This document shows, in pieces, positions 7,388 to 17,300 of a stretch of 64,000 nt of DNA. The notes beneath the pieces were generated by a model. The model was not told where the DNA came from, ran no database searches, and saw nothing but the letters and a program-made list of their open reading frames with translations. The stretch comes from Streptomyces sp. STR69 (GTDB taxonomy: Bacteria; Actinomycetota; Actinomycetes; Streptomycetales; Streptomycetaceae). Each line of letters begins with the position of its first letter. Position 1 is the first letter of the stretch. The stretch covers positions 62,001-126,000 of the forward strand of contig NZ_JALJRY010000013.1 of the NCBI RefSeq assembly GCF_024519455.1, read 5' to 3'. The position numbers and the translations under genes are program-made.

Positions 7388-8254
7388 GTGGGTTGGCTGT
7401 CGGCGGGTGACGGGTATGAAGTCGCCCTGGTGGAGGGGCGGGTGGCGGCGCGAGCCACCGGGGGCCGGTCTGCGGGGCGGCAGTTGAAGTCCCTGCCGCG
7501 CGCGCTCAAGGACCACCCGGAGGTGGACCGGCTGCGGCGGTTCGCCGAATGGCTGGATCGGCACGCTGCGGGGTGCGTCGCGCAGGTCGACTCCTGGATG
7601 GTGTCGTCACTGCCCGTCCCGACCGGTCTGCTGGTCCGGGTGTGGCCGGACGAGGCCTGGCAGTCGGCGCTGCGCGACCTGGCCGTAGTCGGCGACGACC
7701 CCGACGAGGTCGGCTTCCTGCGAGGCACCACCGAGGACGGCGAGCTGCGGGTGGTGAACCTCGACGGCGAGACGGTACGGCTGTCCCCGCGCACGGTGAC
7801 CCTGCCGCACCCGGTGCTGCTGCCGGACCTCGACGACATCCGGGAGTTCGCCGCCGAGCTGGGCATCGTCCAGCGCGTCGAGCAGATCCACCGGGCGACC
7901 TGGCAGCGCCCCGACGAACTCGCCCCCAAGGCCACCGAGGTACGGGAGTTCGCCGGCGGCTCGTTCCGCTCGCGCTTCGCCCTCGCCGCGCGCGCCAGTT
8001 CGCTGGGCTACCGCGTCTCCGGCGGCTACGCCACGGCCAGGGTGCGCGACGGCGGGCACACGGTCGAGGCCTCCGTGTGGATCGGGGAGCCGTACTGGGA
8101 GGACACGGTGGAGACCGGTGGCCTCAGCTGGCAGGACCAGAACGGCCGTGCCCTCCCGTTGCGGGAGGTGGGCCCGGTGGCCTGGTCCGAGGGGATGCGC
8201 ATGGCCGCGGCACTGCACGCCGGGTGTGACATCGAGGAAGGCAAGAGCGCATGA
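7388..8254 (+). CDS. First protein of the MoxR-VWA operon, possibly DUF4132-related
   Basis: This 288-residue cytosolic protein starts at a GTG with GGAGG about 10 bases upstream. Seen: a strand-rich first third (GDGYEVALVEGRVAARATGG), a helical stretch with WPDEAWQSALRDLAVVGDDP, a conserved-looking TLPHPVLLPDLDDIREFA, and a C-terminal part with EVREFAGGSFRSRFALAARA and VSGGYATARV. From memory this resembles the C-terminal region of DUF4132 proteins, which in E. coli (YehI) also sit beside MoxR, VWA and SWIM genes; I cannot confirm it here. Its stop overlaps the next start (ATGA), so it is translationally coupled and belongs to the five-gene operon. No catalytic motif is evident; an adaptor or scaffold role is inferred. 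Confidence 0.7.
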   Translation: MGWLSAGDGYEVALVEGRVAARATGGRSAGRQLKSLPRALKDHPEVDRLRRFAEWLDRHAAGCVAQVDSWMVSSLPVPTGLLVRVWPDEAWQSALRDLAVVGDDPDEVGFLRGTTEDGELRVVNLDGETVRLSPRTVTLPHPVLLPDLDDIREFAAELGIVQRVEQIHRATWQRPDELAPKATEVREFAGGSFRSRFALAARASSLGYRVSGGYATARVRDGGHTVEASVWIGEPYWEDTVETGGLSWQDQNGRALPLREVGPVAWSEGMRMAAALHAGCDIEEGKSA

Positions 8255-11200
8255 GCGGGGGGACGCAGGTGTCGTACGAGGACATGCTCGCTGCGGGGGC
8301 GGTGCTGCCGCCGGACGCGGAGGGCGCCGGTGAGCGGGCGGTGCCGCTGACGGCGCGCACCTATACGCACCCGGGTCTTGACGACCGGGTGGTGGTGCGG
8401 CTGGTCGCGGGTGAACTGGGCGCGGCGGAGGACCTGGCCGCCGGTTTCCTCGGCCTGGAGCAGGCCGCCGAACCGGCCGTCGTGGGGCTGGGGTTGCGTC
8501 AGTCGCTGGGCTTCCCGGAGTGGGTGCTGGTGCACCATCCCGAGGACGGACACCACGCGCTCGGTGTCGTGCCGGACCTGGAGCGGGCGGCCCGGCAGGC
8601 GAAGTCCCGGCCCAAGGCCGCGCTGGACGCCTACGTGGAACTCGGTGCGCGACTGGCGGCCTCCGTACCGCACTTCCTGCCGACCTTCTACGAGCAGGCG
8701 GGCCGGGTGTTCCTCGCCGAGGAGAACGCCACCTACGCGGCCCAGTTGTTCACCCGGGCCCGCAAGGCCGAGGCGGAACACGGGCTGGTCATCGAGGAGG
8801 ACCGACTCGACGCGGTGTTCCTGGAGTTCGCGCTGGCGGGCGCGCTGCCGGTGAAGGTGCTGTCCGCCTACGGCAAGGAGTTGGGCGCCCGAGTGCCGGC
8901 CCAGGAGGCGCTGCGGCGGTTCACGCGGCTGTGTCTGCGCCGTACCGCGGGCGGTCTGCCGCCGTCCGCGCAGATGGCGGGTGACCTGCGCAAGCTGGCC
9001 CGCGCCGCGGGGCAGGACGCCGACCTGGCCGAGCAGCACTATCTGTCCGAGCTGCTCGGTCTGCCGGCCACGCTGCGTGCCGCGGCCGGCTGGTGGAAGG
9101 GCCACCGTGCCGCGCTGGTGGCACTGGCCGCGCGGGAACGGCGGGTGCGCGGCACCCTGTTGGACATGCTCCCCGCGGGCTCCGACGACGAGATGCCCGC
9201 GCTGTGGCTCCAGGTGCTGGAGGACTCCGGTGCAACGGCGGGGTTGTGGGACGCCGCCCTGCCCGAGGAGGAGCGTCCCCGGGACGGCACGGCGGGCTGG
9301 CTGGAGCGCTTCCTGACGTTCCGCGAGCGGGCCCGGTCCTGGCGCGGCTCGACCCGGATGCCGCAGCTGTACCCGCTCGTGGAGCGGGCGGTGGACCGGC
9401 TGCGGGCCGAACTCGCCGCGTCCGGCGGCGCGTTGAAGGTCACCCACGACATCGATCTGATCGACCTGCTGCTGTCCCTGGACATTCCCGTGGCGGCTCC
9501 GGAACGGGGCCACGCACTGCCGCTGGAGCAGTGGGCGTCGGGCGACGGGCACCGGGACCTGCTGCGCCTGGGCGCCGACGCCCGGTTCCACGGCGCATTC
9601 CTGAAGGGCGCGGACCGGTTCGGCGACGACGAGCCAGGTCTGCGGGCCATCCGGCTGCTCGCGCAGTCGCCCGGCTGCCGTCCGCTGCTGGCCCAGTGGG
9701 TTCGTAGGGTCGTCGAGCGGTTCACCGCGGTCGGTCTGCCCCAGCTGCCCGACGCGCTGGCGCGCCTGAAGTGGCTGCCCGCCGAGGCGCTGGCGCTGGC
9801 CGAGGCGGACGTGCGCGAGGCGGTCGCCACCGACCTCGCCCCCGTGCTGGCGCGCACCCTGCGGGCCGGGCTCTTCGACGAACTCGGCTGGCCCGCCTGG
9901 GAGGAGGCGGCGGCGGAACTCGTCCCGAAGAAGCAGGTGGAGGATCTGATCGTCGCCGACGCCTGGCCCCACCTCGTGGTGGCCGGCGAGGCCCAGGCCC
10001 GGGTGATCGGCGCCGAGGGCACCCTCCTCACCCACGACCTGCGCATCCCCAAGGACGACCGGTACGGCGACCCCGGCTTCCACCACGTCGACGGCGAGCT
10101 CCTCGTCTACTGGAACAGCCGCAACGACGGCCTGCGCGGCTACTGGCACACCCGCGCCGACCGGGTCGAGAAACTGGAAGGCCCGCGCGGTACCCGTGGC
10201 ACCGAAATGGACTGGTACAAGGGCAACTTCCCCATCACCCTGCCGCTGCCCGGCGGCGGCCGGGCCACCGGCCGCGGTGTGCTCCACGCCGGGGACACCA
10301 CCGTGCCCGAGGAGCGTCCGCTGCTCTTCGACGGCTCCACCTACTGGGTCTGGCAGGCGGATTCCGAGGACCGGGAGGCGCACGGCTGGTACGAGTACGA
10401 CCCGGCCACCGACGAGCGCGGACGCATGAGCCGCCCCGCCTTCTTCGCCGACGCGCTGCGCGACGCCCCTGCGGGCAGCACCTTCGCCGGGGGCCGGCTG
10501 CGGCCCTCCCCCACGACCGGCGCCGCCCCTGCCTCGGCGCCCGTCGACGGCCTTGTGGGCCTGCGCAGGCTGGAACTCCCCGACGGCTCCACGCGTGTCG
10601 AGGATCTCGCCGGACACACCCTCACGCTGCCCGCCGACGCGGGCCGGCCGTTCACGCTGGTGATGTTCCCGGGCGCCGAGCGGCCCACCGCCGTCGTGCA
10701 CAACGGCTGGCAGCTCGACCTGGTCGACGCGGACGGTGTCGTCACCGCCTGGGGAAAGACCGACCGTACGGCGGGCGTCTTCGGCGAGGGCTCCCTGCTG
10801 CTGCCGCCGGTGCAGTACTGGGAGTGCCTGACCCCGCGCGACCCGGCGGGCTCCACGGGACTGCGCCACATCGACCGGGACACCGCCGCCGCCCTGCTGT
10901 CGGCCGCCACCGACAAGGAACCGGAGGCGCTGCCCGGCGCGATCCGCGCGCTGCTGCCCGTCACCCACCCCGCCCTGCTCGCGGGTATCGCCGGGGTCGT
11001 GCGGTACGCGGCTGCCCAGCAGGCGGTCCTGGACGAGGCGGCGACCCGACTGACCCTGGCCCTGGAAGGCGGCCTGGAGGACGAGGGTCCGGCCGGTCCG
11101 TCGGACAGCCTGCTGCGCGACGCGACGAGCGGTCTCGGCGCGGCACACGGCTACTGGTGGAACCGCGAGGACCAGGCCGACACGGTCTTCCGCGTCCTGC

Positions 11201-13152
11201 GGGTGCTGGCCCGTGCCGCCGACGCCACCGAGGTCGTACCGGAACCGTACGATGCCCGGCTCCATCTCGACGGACCCGAACTGCCCGTCGGGCAGGTGGA
11301 GTTGCACGCCCTGCTCGGGCGGGTGACGGCCATCGCCTACCGGGCGGCGGCCGGCACCACTCCCGAGGAGCACCGCGAGGCACTTCAGCAACTGCTCGCC
11401 GGATTCCAGCGGTTGGGGCTGGGGCAGTCCGGTGCTCCGGGCCGCTGGCGCACGGTCACCCTGCACCTGGACGCGCACCGGCTGCGGTCGGCCCCCGGCG
11501 TCTGGCGGCAGGGCTCCTGGAACGGACTGCTGCCGCTGGCGGACGGTGCCTTCGTCGCGGTGACCGGACACGGGTTGCCGGACGACGACGGCTGCGACTT
11601 CACCGGTCTGTTCCACGATCCGGCAGGACGGTTCGCCGTTCCGGAGCCGTACAAGGTCCTGGCCTGTGACCCGATCGGCGAGGAGGAGCACCCGGGCGGG
11701 CTCGGTGCCTTCCTCGGCGCGCTCGCCGAGCGCGGTCCGGCACCGTGGTTCCCGGACGCCGCCGAGGAGTTCGCCCGGCTGACCGGTGTCACCGAGACCA
11801 TGGCCCGGCTCGTCGTCGCCGGGCTGCCGGGAGTCGACGCCTACCAGCGGACCTTCCTCACCACCGAGGCCCGAACCGTCATCGGGGTGAAGGTGGCCCC
11901 CGCGGGGGTCGCGAAGGACGAACTGCGCGCCCTCGACGGTGCCGTCCGTGCCGCGGTCGTGGCCGCGCTGCTGCCCGCCGACCCGGTGCGCCTGTGGACC
12001 GAGGGCCCGGACGTGGCGGCGGGCGCCGCGGTGTGGAACAGCAGGCTCGGCAAGCGTCCGGCCATACCCGAGGACCTGCTCAGCGACGCCATCCGCGCAT
12101 TCAAGCACGCGCCGTGGCGAGTTCGGGACGCCCTGCCCGCGCTGCTGGACCCGGCCCGCGCCCCGGAGCTCAGCCGGGATCTGCGCTGGGAGGTCATCGG
12201 CGACCGGGTGCGGCCGGTCGGCGACGACACGGCCGGGTTCACCGCGCAGACCCTGGTCGGCTCGGTCGGCCTCGCCGCGTGGCTCGCCCACCGGCTGCCC
12301 GCCGGCGACCCGCTGCGCGCCGCGCTGCCGCCCGCGCTCACCGCCGTGCGCCAACGCCTCGCCGCCCCCGGGCTGATGCTCGACCTCGGCCAGTACATCA
12401 GCCTCCCCGCGTTCCGGAAGACGGCGGGCACTCCCACCGAGACCGGTGCGGGCTTCGAGCGCTACGGCGCCGTCGTCCTCGCCACCCAGGACGACCAGCC
12501 GGCCCCGGGCATCCGGGTCGACCTCCTCGACGAGGCCGGTCAGGATCCCTACCTGCCCGCGACCCGCGTCAACGACCAGCCGTATCCGGCCGAGGTCGCC
12601 CTGCGCCTGGTCCGCGACCCCCGTCTCGCGGCGCTCCTCGCCGATCCCGGCGAGCCGATCGCGGGCGAGTGCGACAAGGACGGCACCTGGTGGCCGCAGG
12701 ACCCGGGCCACTCCGTGCCCGACCTGGTCATCGAGGTGGCCAAGGAGCAGGGCCTCGGCGAGGACGCGGCCACGCTGTATCTGATGCTGCTCGCCATGCC
12801 CGACCCGACCGACCGCACGACGGCCCGGTGGACGGGGTGGAAGCCGGTCCGTCTCAAGGCGGCCCGCGCCGAGCTGGCCGCCACGGACATGGTGGTCGGG
12901 GCCACCCGGACCAGGGCCGGACGCTCGCTCTTCCTGCCCGGCGGCTGGGCCGAACAGCCGTCCCCGCGTGTCCCCCTGGAGCGTTGGAAACTGCCGCTGT
13001 TCGACCTCGTCGACGGCGATCAGGCGCCGCTCGGCGTGATCGTGCCGACCGAACCGGCCGCGGACCTGTACCGCAGAGCCTGGCAGCGGGTCCGCGAGGG
13101 GGACGCTCCCCGGTTCGAGGAGCTGAAGGTGCGCCGGGGCCGCCGCCGCTGA
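8251..13152 (+). CDS. Giant 1,633-residue protein of the MoxR-VWA operon, putative propeller-like centre
   Basis: The ATG overlaps the previous stop by four bases. The protein is cytosolic. Residues about 1-560 are mostly helical and look like TPR/HEAT-type solenoid (for example AAQLFTRARKAEAEHGLVIE and ALRRFTRLCLRR). Residues about 570-860 change to short beta segments with W/D/G turns (HLVVAGEAQARVIGAEG, GELLVYWNSRNDGLRGYWH, LLFDGSTYWVWQADSEDRE, AVVHNGWQLDLVDADGVV), which look like beta-propeller blades. The remainder is helical again. I see no signal peptide, membrane helix, Walker motif or nuclease motif. In MoxR-VWA-propeller ternary systems described from comparative genomics, such propeller proteins recruit the target. 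That role is inferred, and I know of no biochemical assignment. A very long antisense frame across this gene is a GC artefact. Confidence 0.75.
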   Translation: MSGGTQVSYEDMLAAGAVLPPDAEGAGERAVPLTARTYTHPGLDDRVVVRLVAGELGAAEDLAAGFLGLEQAAEPAVVGLGLRQSLGFPEWVLVHHPEDGHHALGVVPDLERAARQAKSRPKAALDAYVELGARLAASVPHFLPTFYEQAGRVFLAEENATYAAQLFTRARKAEAEHGLVIEEDRLDAVFLEFALAGALPVKVLSAYGKELGARVPAQEALRRFTRLCLRRTAGGLPPSAQMAGDLRKLARAAGQDADLAEQHYLSELLGLPATLRAAAGWWKGHRAALVALAARERRVRGTLLDMLPAGSDDEMPALWLQVLEDSGATAGLWDAALPEEERPRDGTAGWLERFLTFRERARSWRGSTRMPQLYPLVERAVDRLRAELAASGGALKVTHDIDLIDLLLSLDIPVAAPERGHALPLEQWASGDGHRDLLRLGADARFHGAFLKGADRFGDDEPGLRAIRLLAQSPGCRPLLAQWVRRVVERFTAVGLPQLPDALARLKWLPAEALALAEADVREAVATDLAPVLARTLRAGLFDELGWPAWEEAAAELVPKKQVEDLIVADAWPHLVVAGEAQARVIGAEGTLLTHDLRIPKDDRYGDPGFHHVDGELLVYWNSRNDGLRGYWHTRADRVEKLEGPRGTRGTEMDWYKGNFPITLPLPGGGRATGRGVLHAGDTTVPEERPLLFDGSTYWVWQADSEDREAHGWYEYDPATDERGRMSRPAFFADALRDAPAGSTFAGGRLRPSPTTGAAPASAPVDGLVGLRRLELPDGSTRVEDLAGHTLTLPADAGRPFTLVMFPGAERPTAVVHNGWQLDLVDADGVVTAWGKTDRTAGVFGEGSLLLPPVQYWECLTPRDPAGSTGLRHIDRDTAAALLSAATDKEPEALPGAIRALLPVTHPALLAGIAGVVRYAAAQQAVLDEAATRLTLALEGGLEDEGPAGPSDSLLRDATSGLGAAHGYWWNREDQADTVFRVLRVLARAADATEVVPEPYDARLHLDGPELPVGQVELHALLGRVTAIAYRAAAGTTPEEHREALQQLLAGFQRLGLGQSGAPGRWRTVTLHLDAHRLRSAPGVWRQGSWNGLLPLADGAFVAVTGHGLPDDDGCDFTGLFHDPAGRFAVPEPYKVLACDPIGEEEHPGGLGAFLGALAERGPAPWFPDAAEEFARLTGVTETMARLVVAGLPGVDAYQRTFLTTEARTVIGVKVAPAGVAKDELRALDGAVRAAVVAALLPADPVRLWTEGPDVAAGAAVWNSRLGKRPAIPEDLLSDAIRAFKHAPWRVRDALPALLDPARAPELSRDLRWEVIGDRVRPVGDDTAGFTAQTLVGSVGLAAWLAHRLPAGDPLRAALPPALTAVRQRLAAPGLMLDLGQYISLPAFRKTAGTPTETGAGFERYGAVVLATQDDQPAPGIRVDLLDEAGQDPYLPATRVNDQPYPAEVALRLVRDPRLAALLADPGEPIAGECDKDGTWWPQDPGHSVPDLVIEVAKEQGLGEDAATLYLMLLAMPDPTDRTTARWTGWKPVRLKAARAELAATDMVVGATRTRAGRSLFLPGGWAEQPSPRVPLERWKLPLFDLVDGDQAPLGVIVPTEPAADLYRRAWQRVREGDAPRFEELKVRRGRRR

Positions 13153-13231
13153 CGGACGCCGTACCGGGGGTGCCGGACATCACCGGCGCCCCCTCATCAA
13201 CGACCAACAGACCTACGCAGCAAGGACATTC

Positions 13232-14392
13232 ATGACCCCGACCGACACGGCGACGACTCTGCCCGACCGGCAGACGCTGCCCGCCGAAGAGCGCCACGCC
13301 ACCGAACTCGCCTTCCTCGCCGCCCACGACGAGGGGCCCCGCCCGCCCGGGTGGCTGCTGACGCCCCGCTCCGTCATCACCTTCGTGTGCGGCAGCGCCG
13401 GCGGACCGCTCAAGCTCGCCAAGCCCCACGAGACACTGCCCCGCGAACTCGTCATAGCCCCCAAGTTCGTTGGTGAACGCGCCCTGGTGGAGCGGTGCGT
13501 GGTCACGCTCGCGGGAGAGCGCGGACTGCTGCTGGTCGGTGAGCCCGGCACGGCCAAGTCGATGCTCTCGGAACTGCTGGCGGCGGCCGTCTGCGGCACC
13601 AGCGCGCTGACCGTGCAGGGCACTGCGGGCACCACCGAGGACGCCCTGCGCTACGGCTGGAACTACGCTCTCCTCCTCGCCCAGGGCCCCACTCCCCAGG
13701 CGCTGGTGGACTCGCCCGTGCTCGGCGCGATGCGCTCCGGGCGGGTGGCGCGCGTCGAGGAGATCACCCGCTGTCTGCCCGAGGTGCAGGACGCGCTGGT
13801 GTCGATCCTCTCCGACCGGCGGATGAGTGTGCCCGAGCTGTCCGGCACGGACGACGCGCAGGTCGCCGCCGCTCCCGGCTTCACCGTCATCGCCACCGCG
13901 AACCTGCGCGACCGCGGTGTCTCGGAGATGTCCGCCGCGCTCAAGCGCCGCTTCAACTTCGAGACGGTGCACCCGATCGCGGACGTCGACGCCGAGACCG
14001 CGCTCGTGAAACGACAGGCCGTCGCGGCCGTCGAGCGGGCGGGCGCTGCCTTCGACGTCGACGACGCGGTGCTCGACGTCCTGGTGACCGTCTTCCGTGA
14101 TCTGCGGGCCGGGCGTTCGGCCGAGGGCTGGGACGTGGAGCGCCCCGGCACGGTGATGTCCACCGCGGAGGCGGTGCAGGTCGCCGTGTCCCTCGGGGTG
14201 GCCACCGCCTACCTGCCCGCCGGGGACCCCCTCGACCTGGTGCCCGGCCATCTCCTGGGCGTGGTCCGCAAGGACGATCCGACCGACCACGCACGCCTGT
14301 TGGGCTACTGGGACGGTCCGGTGCGCCGCCGCGCCGAGGACGGTTCGGCGACCTGGCGCCGCCTCTGGGACCTGCGGGAGAACCTTCGGTGA
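13232..14392 (+). CDS. MoxR-type AAA+ ATPase
   Basis: This 386-residue protein has an AAA+ core of the MoxR clade. Walker A is GEPGTAKS at 103-110. The Walker B region reads RVARVEEI (about 170-177) with Glu-Glu in place of the usual Asp-Glu. Sensor 1 is ATANLRDRGVSEMS. The loop ALKRRFNFE supplies the arginine-finger-like residues. The lid domain follows, ending with LLGYWDGPVRRR. AAGGA lies 6 bases before the ATG, after a 79-base gap that is the longest in the operon. MoxR ATPases work as hexameric chaperones with VWA-domain partners; the next gene supplies one, so a MoxR-VWA pair acting on an unknown client is the best reading. The closest well-known parallel is E. coli YehL. Confidence 0.88.
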   Translation: MTPTDTATTLPDRQTLPAEERHATELAFLAAHDEGPRPPGWLLTPRSVITFVCGSAGGPLKLAKPHETLPRELVIAPKFVGERALVERCVVTLAGERGLLLVGEPGTAKSMLSELLAAAVCGTSALTVQGTAGTTEDALRYGWNYALLLAQGPTPQALVDSPVLGAMRSGRVARVEEITRCLPEVQDALVSILSDRRMSVPELSGTDDAQVAAAPGFTVIATANLRDRGVSEMSAALKRRFNFETVHPIADVDAETALVKRQAVAAVERAGAAFDVDDAVLDVLVTVFRDLRAGRSAEGWDVERPGTVMSTAEAVQVAVSLGVATAYLPAGDPLDLVPGHLLGVVRKDDPTDHARLLGYWDGPVRRRAEDGSATWRRLWDLRENLR

Positions 14393-17300
14393 CGATCGCT
14401 CAGGATCCCAGGGTCGCGCTCGACACCCTGGCCGACTCGGTGGTGCCGTACCTGTTGGGCGTACGGCACCACAGCCCGGCGCTCGCCGCCGCCGTGCCCG
14501 CGCTGCTGAACGCGGCAGGTGCCGAGGTGGTGTGCGTGGAGCTGCCGGTGGACTTCCAGCCGTGGCTGACCCATCTCGGCGCACCCGGCACACTGGCGCC
14601 GGTCGCGCTCGCGGGTGCCGGTGCGGACGGACGGCTCGGCTTCTACCCGTTCGCCGACTTCTCGCCCGAACTCGCCGCGGTCCGCTGGGCGCGGGAGCGG
14701 GGAGTTGAGGTCGTCTGCTGCGACCTGCCGATGGCCGACGCGCGCTGGCACGCGGAGGTGCCCGAGTGCACCGAGGCGGCCGGCCGGCAGGCGCCCACCT
14801 CCTTCGCGCAGGCGCTCACCGCGGCCGGGACCGGCCGTGACGGGGACGACCTGTGGGACCGCAGTGTGGAGGTCCGCGCCCCCGGCTGCGCCCCCGAGTC
14901 GCTCCGCCGGGCCGCCCTGGGCGTCGGCTGGGCGCTGCGCCAGGACGCCGAGTCGAACGGCGGTGTGCCCCCGGTGGACCTGGCGCGCGAGGCCCATATG
15001 CGGGAGACGATCGCCCTCGCGGCGACCGGCGGACGCCGCGTCGCAGCGGTGATCGGCGCCTTCCACGCACCGGCCCTCGCTCACGGGGCCGACGGACCGG
15101 AGCAGGCGTCGGCCGGCTCGGCGCTCCCGACGGAGCCGTCCTCCGTCGTCACCTCCCTGGTCCCGTACGCGTTCGATCTGCTGGACTCACGGTCCGGCTA
15201 TCCGGCCGGGATCCGCGACCCGCGCTGGCAGCAGGCGGTGTTCGGCGCGGCGGGCGATCCCGAGCTGCTGTACGACGCCGCCGCCCGGGCCATCACGGGA
15301 GTGTGCCGTGAGTTGCGCGCGGCCGGGCACACCGCGGGGACCGGCGAGGCCCGCGAGACGCTGCGCGTGGCCTGCGATCTTGCGAGGGTGCGCGGGCTCC
15401 CGGCGCCAGGTCGGGGCGAGGTCCTTGAGGCGCTCACGTCCGTGATGGGGCAGGGTGAGCCGCTCGGCCGGGGCCGTGCTCTCGCGCGGGCCCTGGAAGT
15501 GGTCCTGGTGGGCACCGACCGCGGCCGGGTCGCGCCGGGCACGCCGCGCTCCGGGCTCGCCCCTTCCGTCGAGTCCGAACTCGCCGCCCTGCGACTGCCC
15601 GGTCCGGACGACCCCGCTTCGCGCGAACTGCGCCTGGACCCGCTCCGTTCGGCCCTCGACAACCGGCGCGAGATCCTGCTCAGGCGGCTCGACGTGTGCG
15701 GGGTGGGATACGGCGAACCCGTGGAGGTGACCGGTACCGGCGACGCCGCCGCGCTCTCCACCCGATGGCGGCTGGCGTGGGTGCCGTCCGTGCCCGTGCG
15801 GCTGGACCTGGCCGGGGTGCGGGGCGTCACCGCCGCGCTGGCGGCAGAAGGAACGCTGCGGGAGACCTTCCGCCGGGAGTCGGCGGAGGGCGGCCCCACA
15901 AGTGGCCTCGTCCTGACGGGACTTCGGGACGCCGCCCGCTGCGACCTGCCTGTCCTGGTCGCCCAGCGGCTGACCGAGGCCGCCGAAGTGCTGCCCGCCT
16001 CCGCGACGCTCCCCGAACTCCTCACCGGACTCGACCTGTTGGAGGCGCTGCGCCGGGGCCATCTCCCCGGCACCACGCCCGAGACCCAACAGGCTGCCGG
16101 CCTGCTCGCCGCCGACCTACTGGAGTCGGCGGTACGGTCCCTGCCGGGTCTGGCGGGCAGCGACGACCCGGAGGAGGCCGCCGCGCTCGTCGCCCTCGCC
16201 ACGCGCGCCGCCGACCATCGCCTCGGACTGCGCATGGACGAAGCCCTGGGCGGTCTCGCGCACACCGGCTCGCCCCTCGTCCAGGGAGCCGCTCTCGCCT
16301 GCCGGGTCCTGCTCGACCTGGACGACGCCGACGCTCTCGGCGCACGGGCCGCCGGCTGGATCGACACCGCCACCGGCCCCGACGCACGGCACGCACTGGC
16401 CCGCAGACTCGCCGGACTGCTGACCGGTGCCGCATCCCTGCTCCAGTCGGCGCCGACCGCGCTCGACCCACTCCTCGACCGGGTCGACTCGCTCGGCGAC
16501 CAGGCGTTCCTGGACCGACTGCCCGCGCTGCGCGGAGGCTTCGACACCCTCAGCCCGGCGGGCCGCGACCGTCTTCTGCACACGGTCACGGAGAGGCTGG
16601 GTGATCGCCTCGACCTGACGCTTTCCGCCTCCCCGCGTCTGCTGGCCCTGTGGGCGGCGGCGGACGAGGCCGGCCGTACGGCGGTGGAGGCGCTGCGGAT
16701 GACACCCCCGACGCCTCGAACCGCCGATGCGCCGGACCCCGGGACCGCCGTCACACGTCCCGCGCCCGTACCGGATCCGTCGATCAATGACGTACTCCGT
16801 CTCACACCGACGGACCGGTGGCGGCTGCTCCTCGGCAGGGAGAACGACAAGTTGCCTGCGGGCGCCCGCCGTTACGCGCACGCGCTCGACGAGCTGTACG
16901 GCAGGGGACGCGGCGAGGGCTCCTCGGACCTGGGCCGGGACAGCGGTCCCGGTGGCGGGCAGGACGCCTCCTTCCCGTCCGCGCGTGAGTGGGCCGAGGA
17001 ACTCCAGGTGCTGTTCGGCGCGGAGGTTCGCGAGGAGGTTCTCGCCGGCGCCGCCGATCAGGGTCGTAGCGACGTACTGGCCGAGCTCGACCCCACGTCC
17101 GTACGTCCCTCGGTCGACCTGCTGTCATCCGTGCTGTCGCTGGCCGGCGGGATGCCCGAGCAACAGCTGGCCCGGCTGCGACCGCTGGTGCGCCGGCTGG
17201 TCGACGAACTGGCCAAGGAGCTGGCCACCCGGCTGCGGCCCGCACTGTCCGGACTGGCCACGCCTCGCCCGACCCGCCGTCCGGGCGGCCGGATCGACCT

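Noticed and set aside
8026..12711. A 1,561-codon open frame on the minus strand across the giant gene
   Set aside because: It is the mirror of third-position GC bias in the plus-strand gene; its translation is low-complexity Arg/Gly/Val-rich with no motif, and the plus strand carries the coupled operon.
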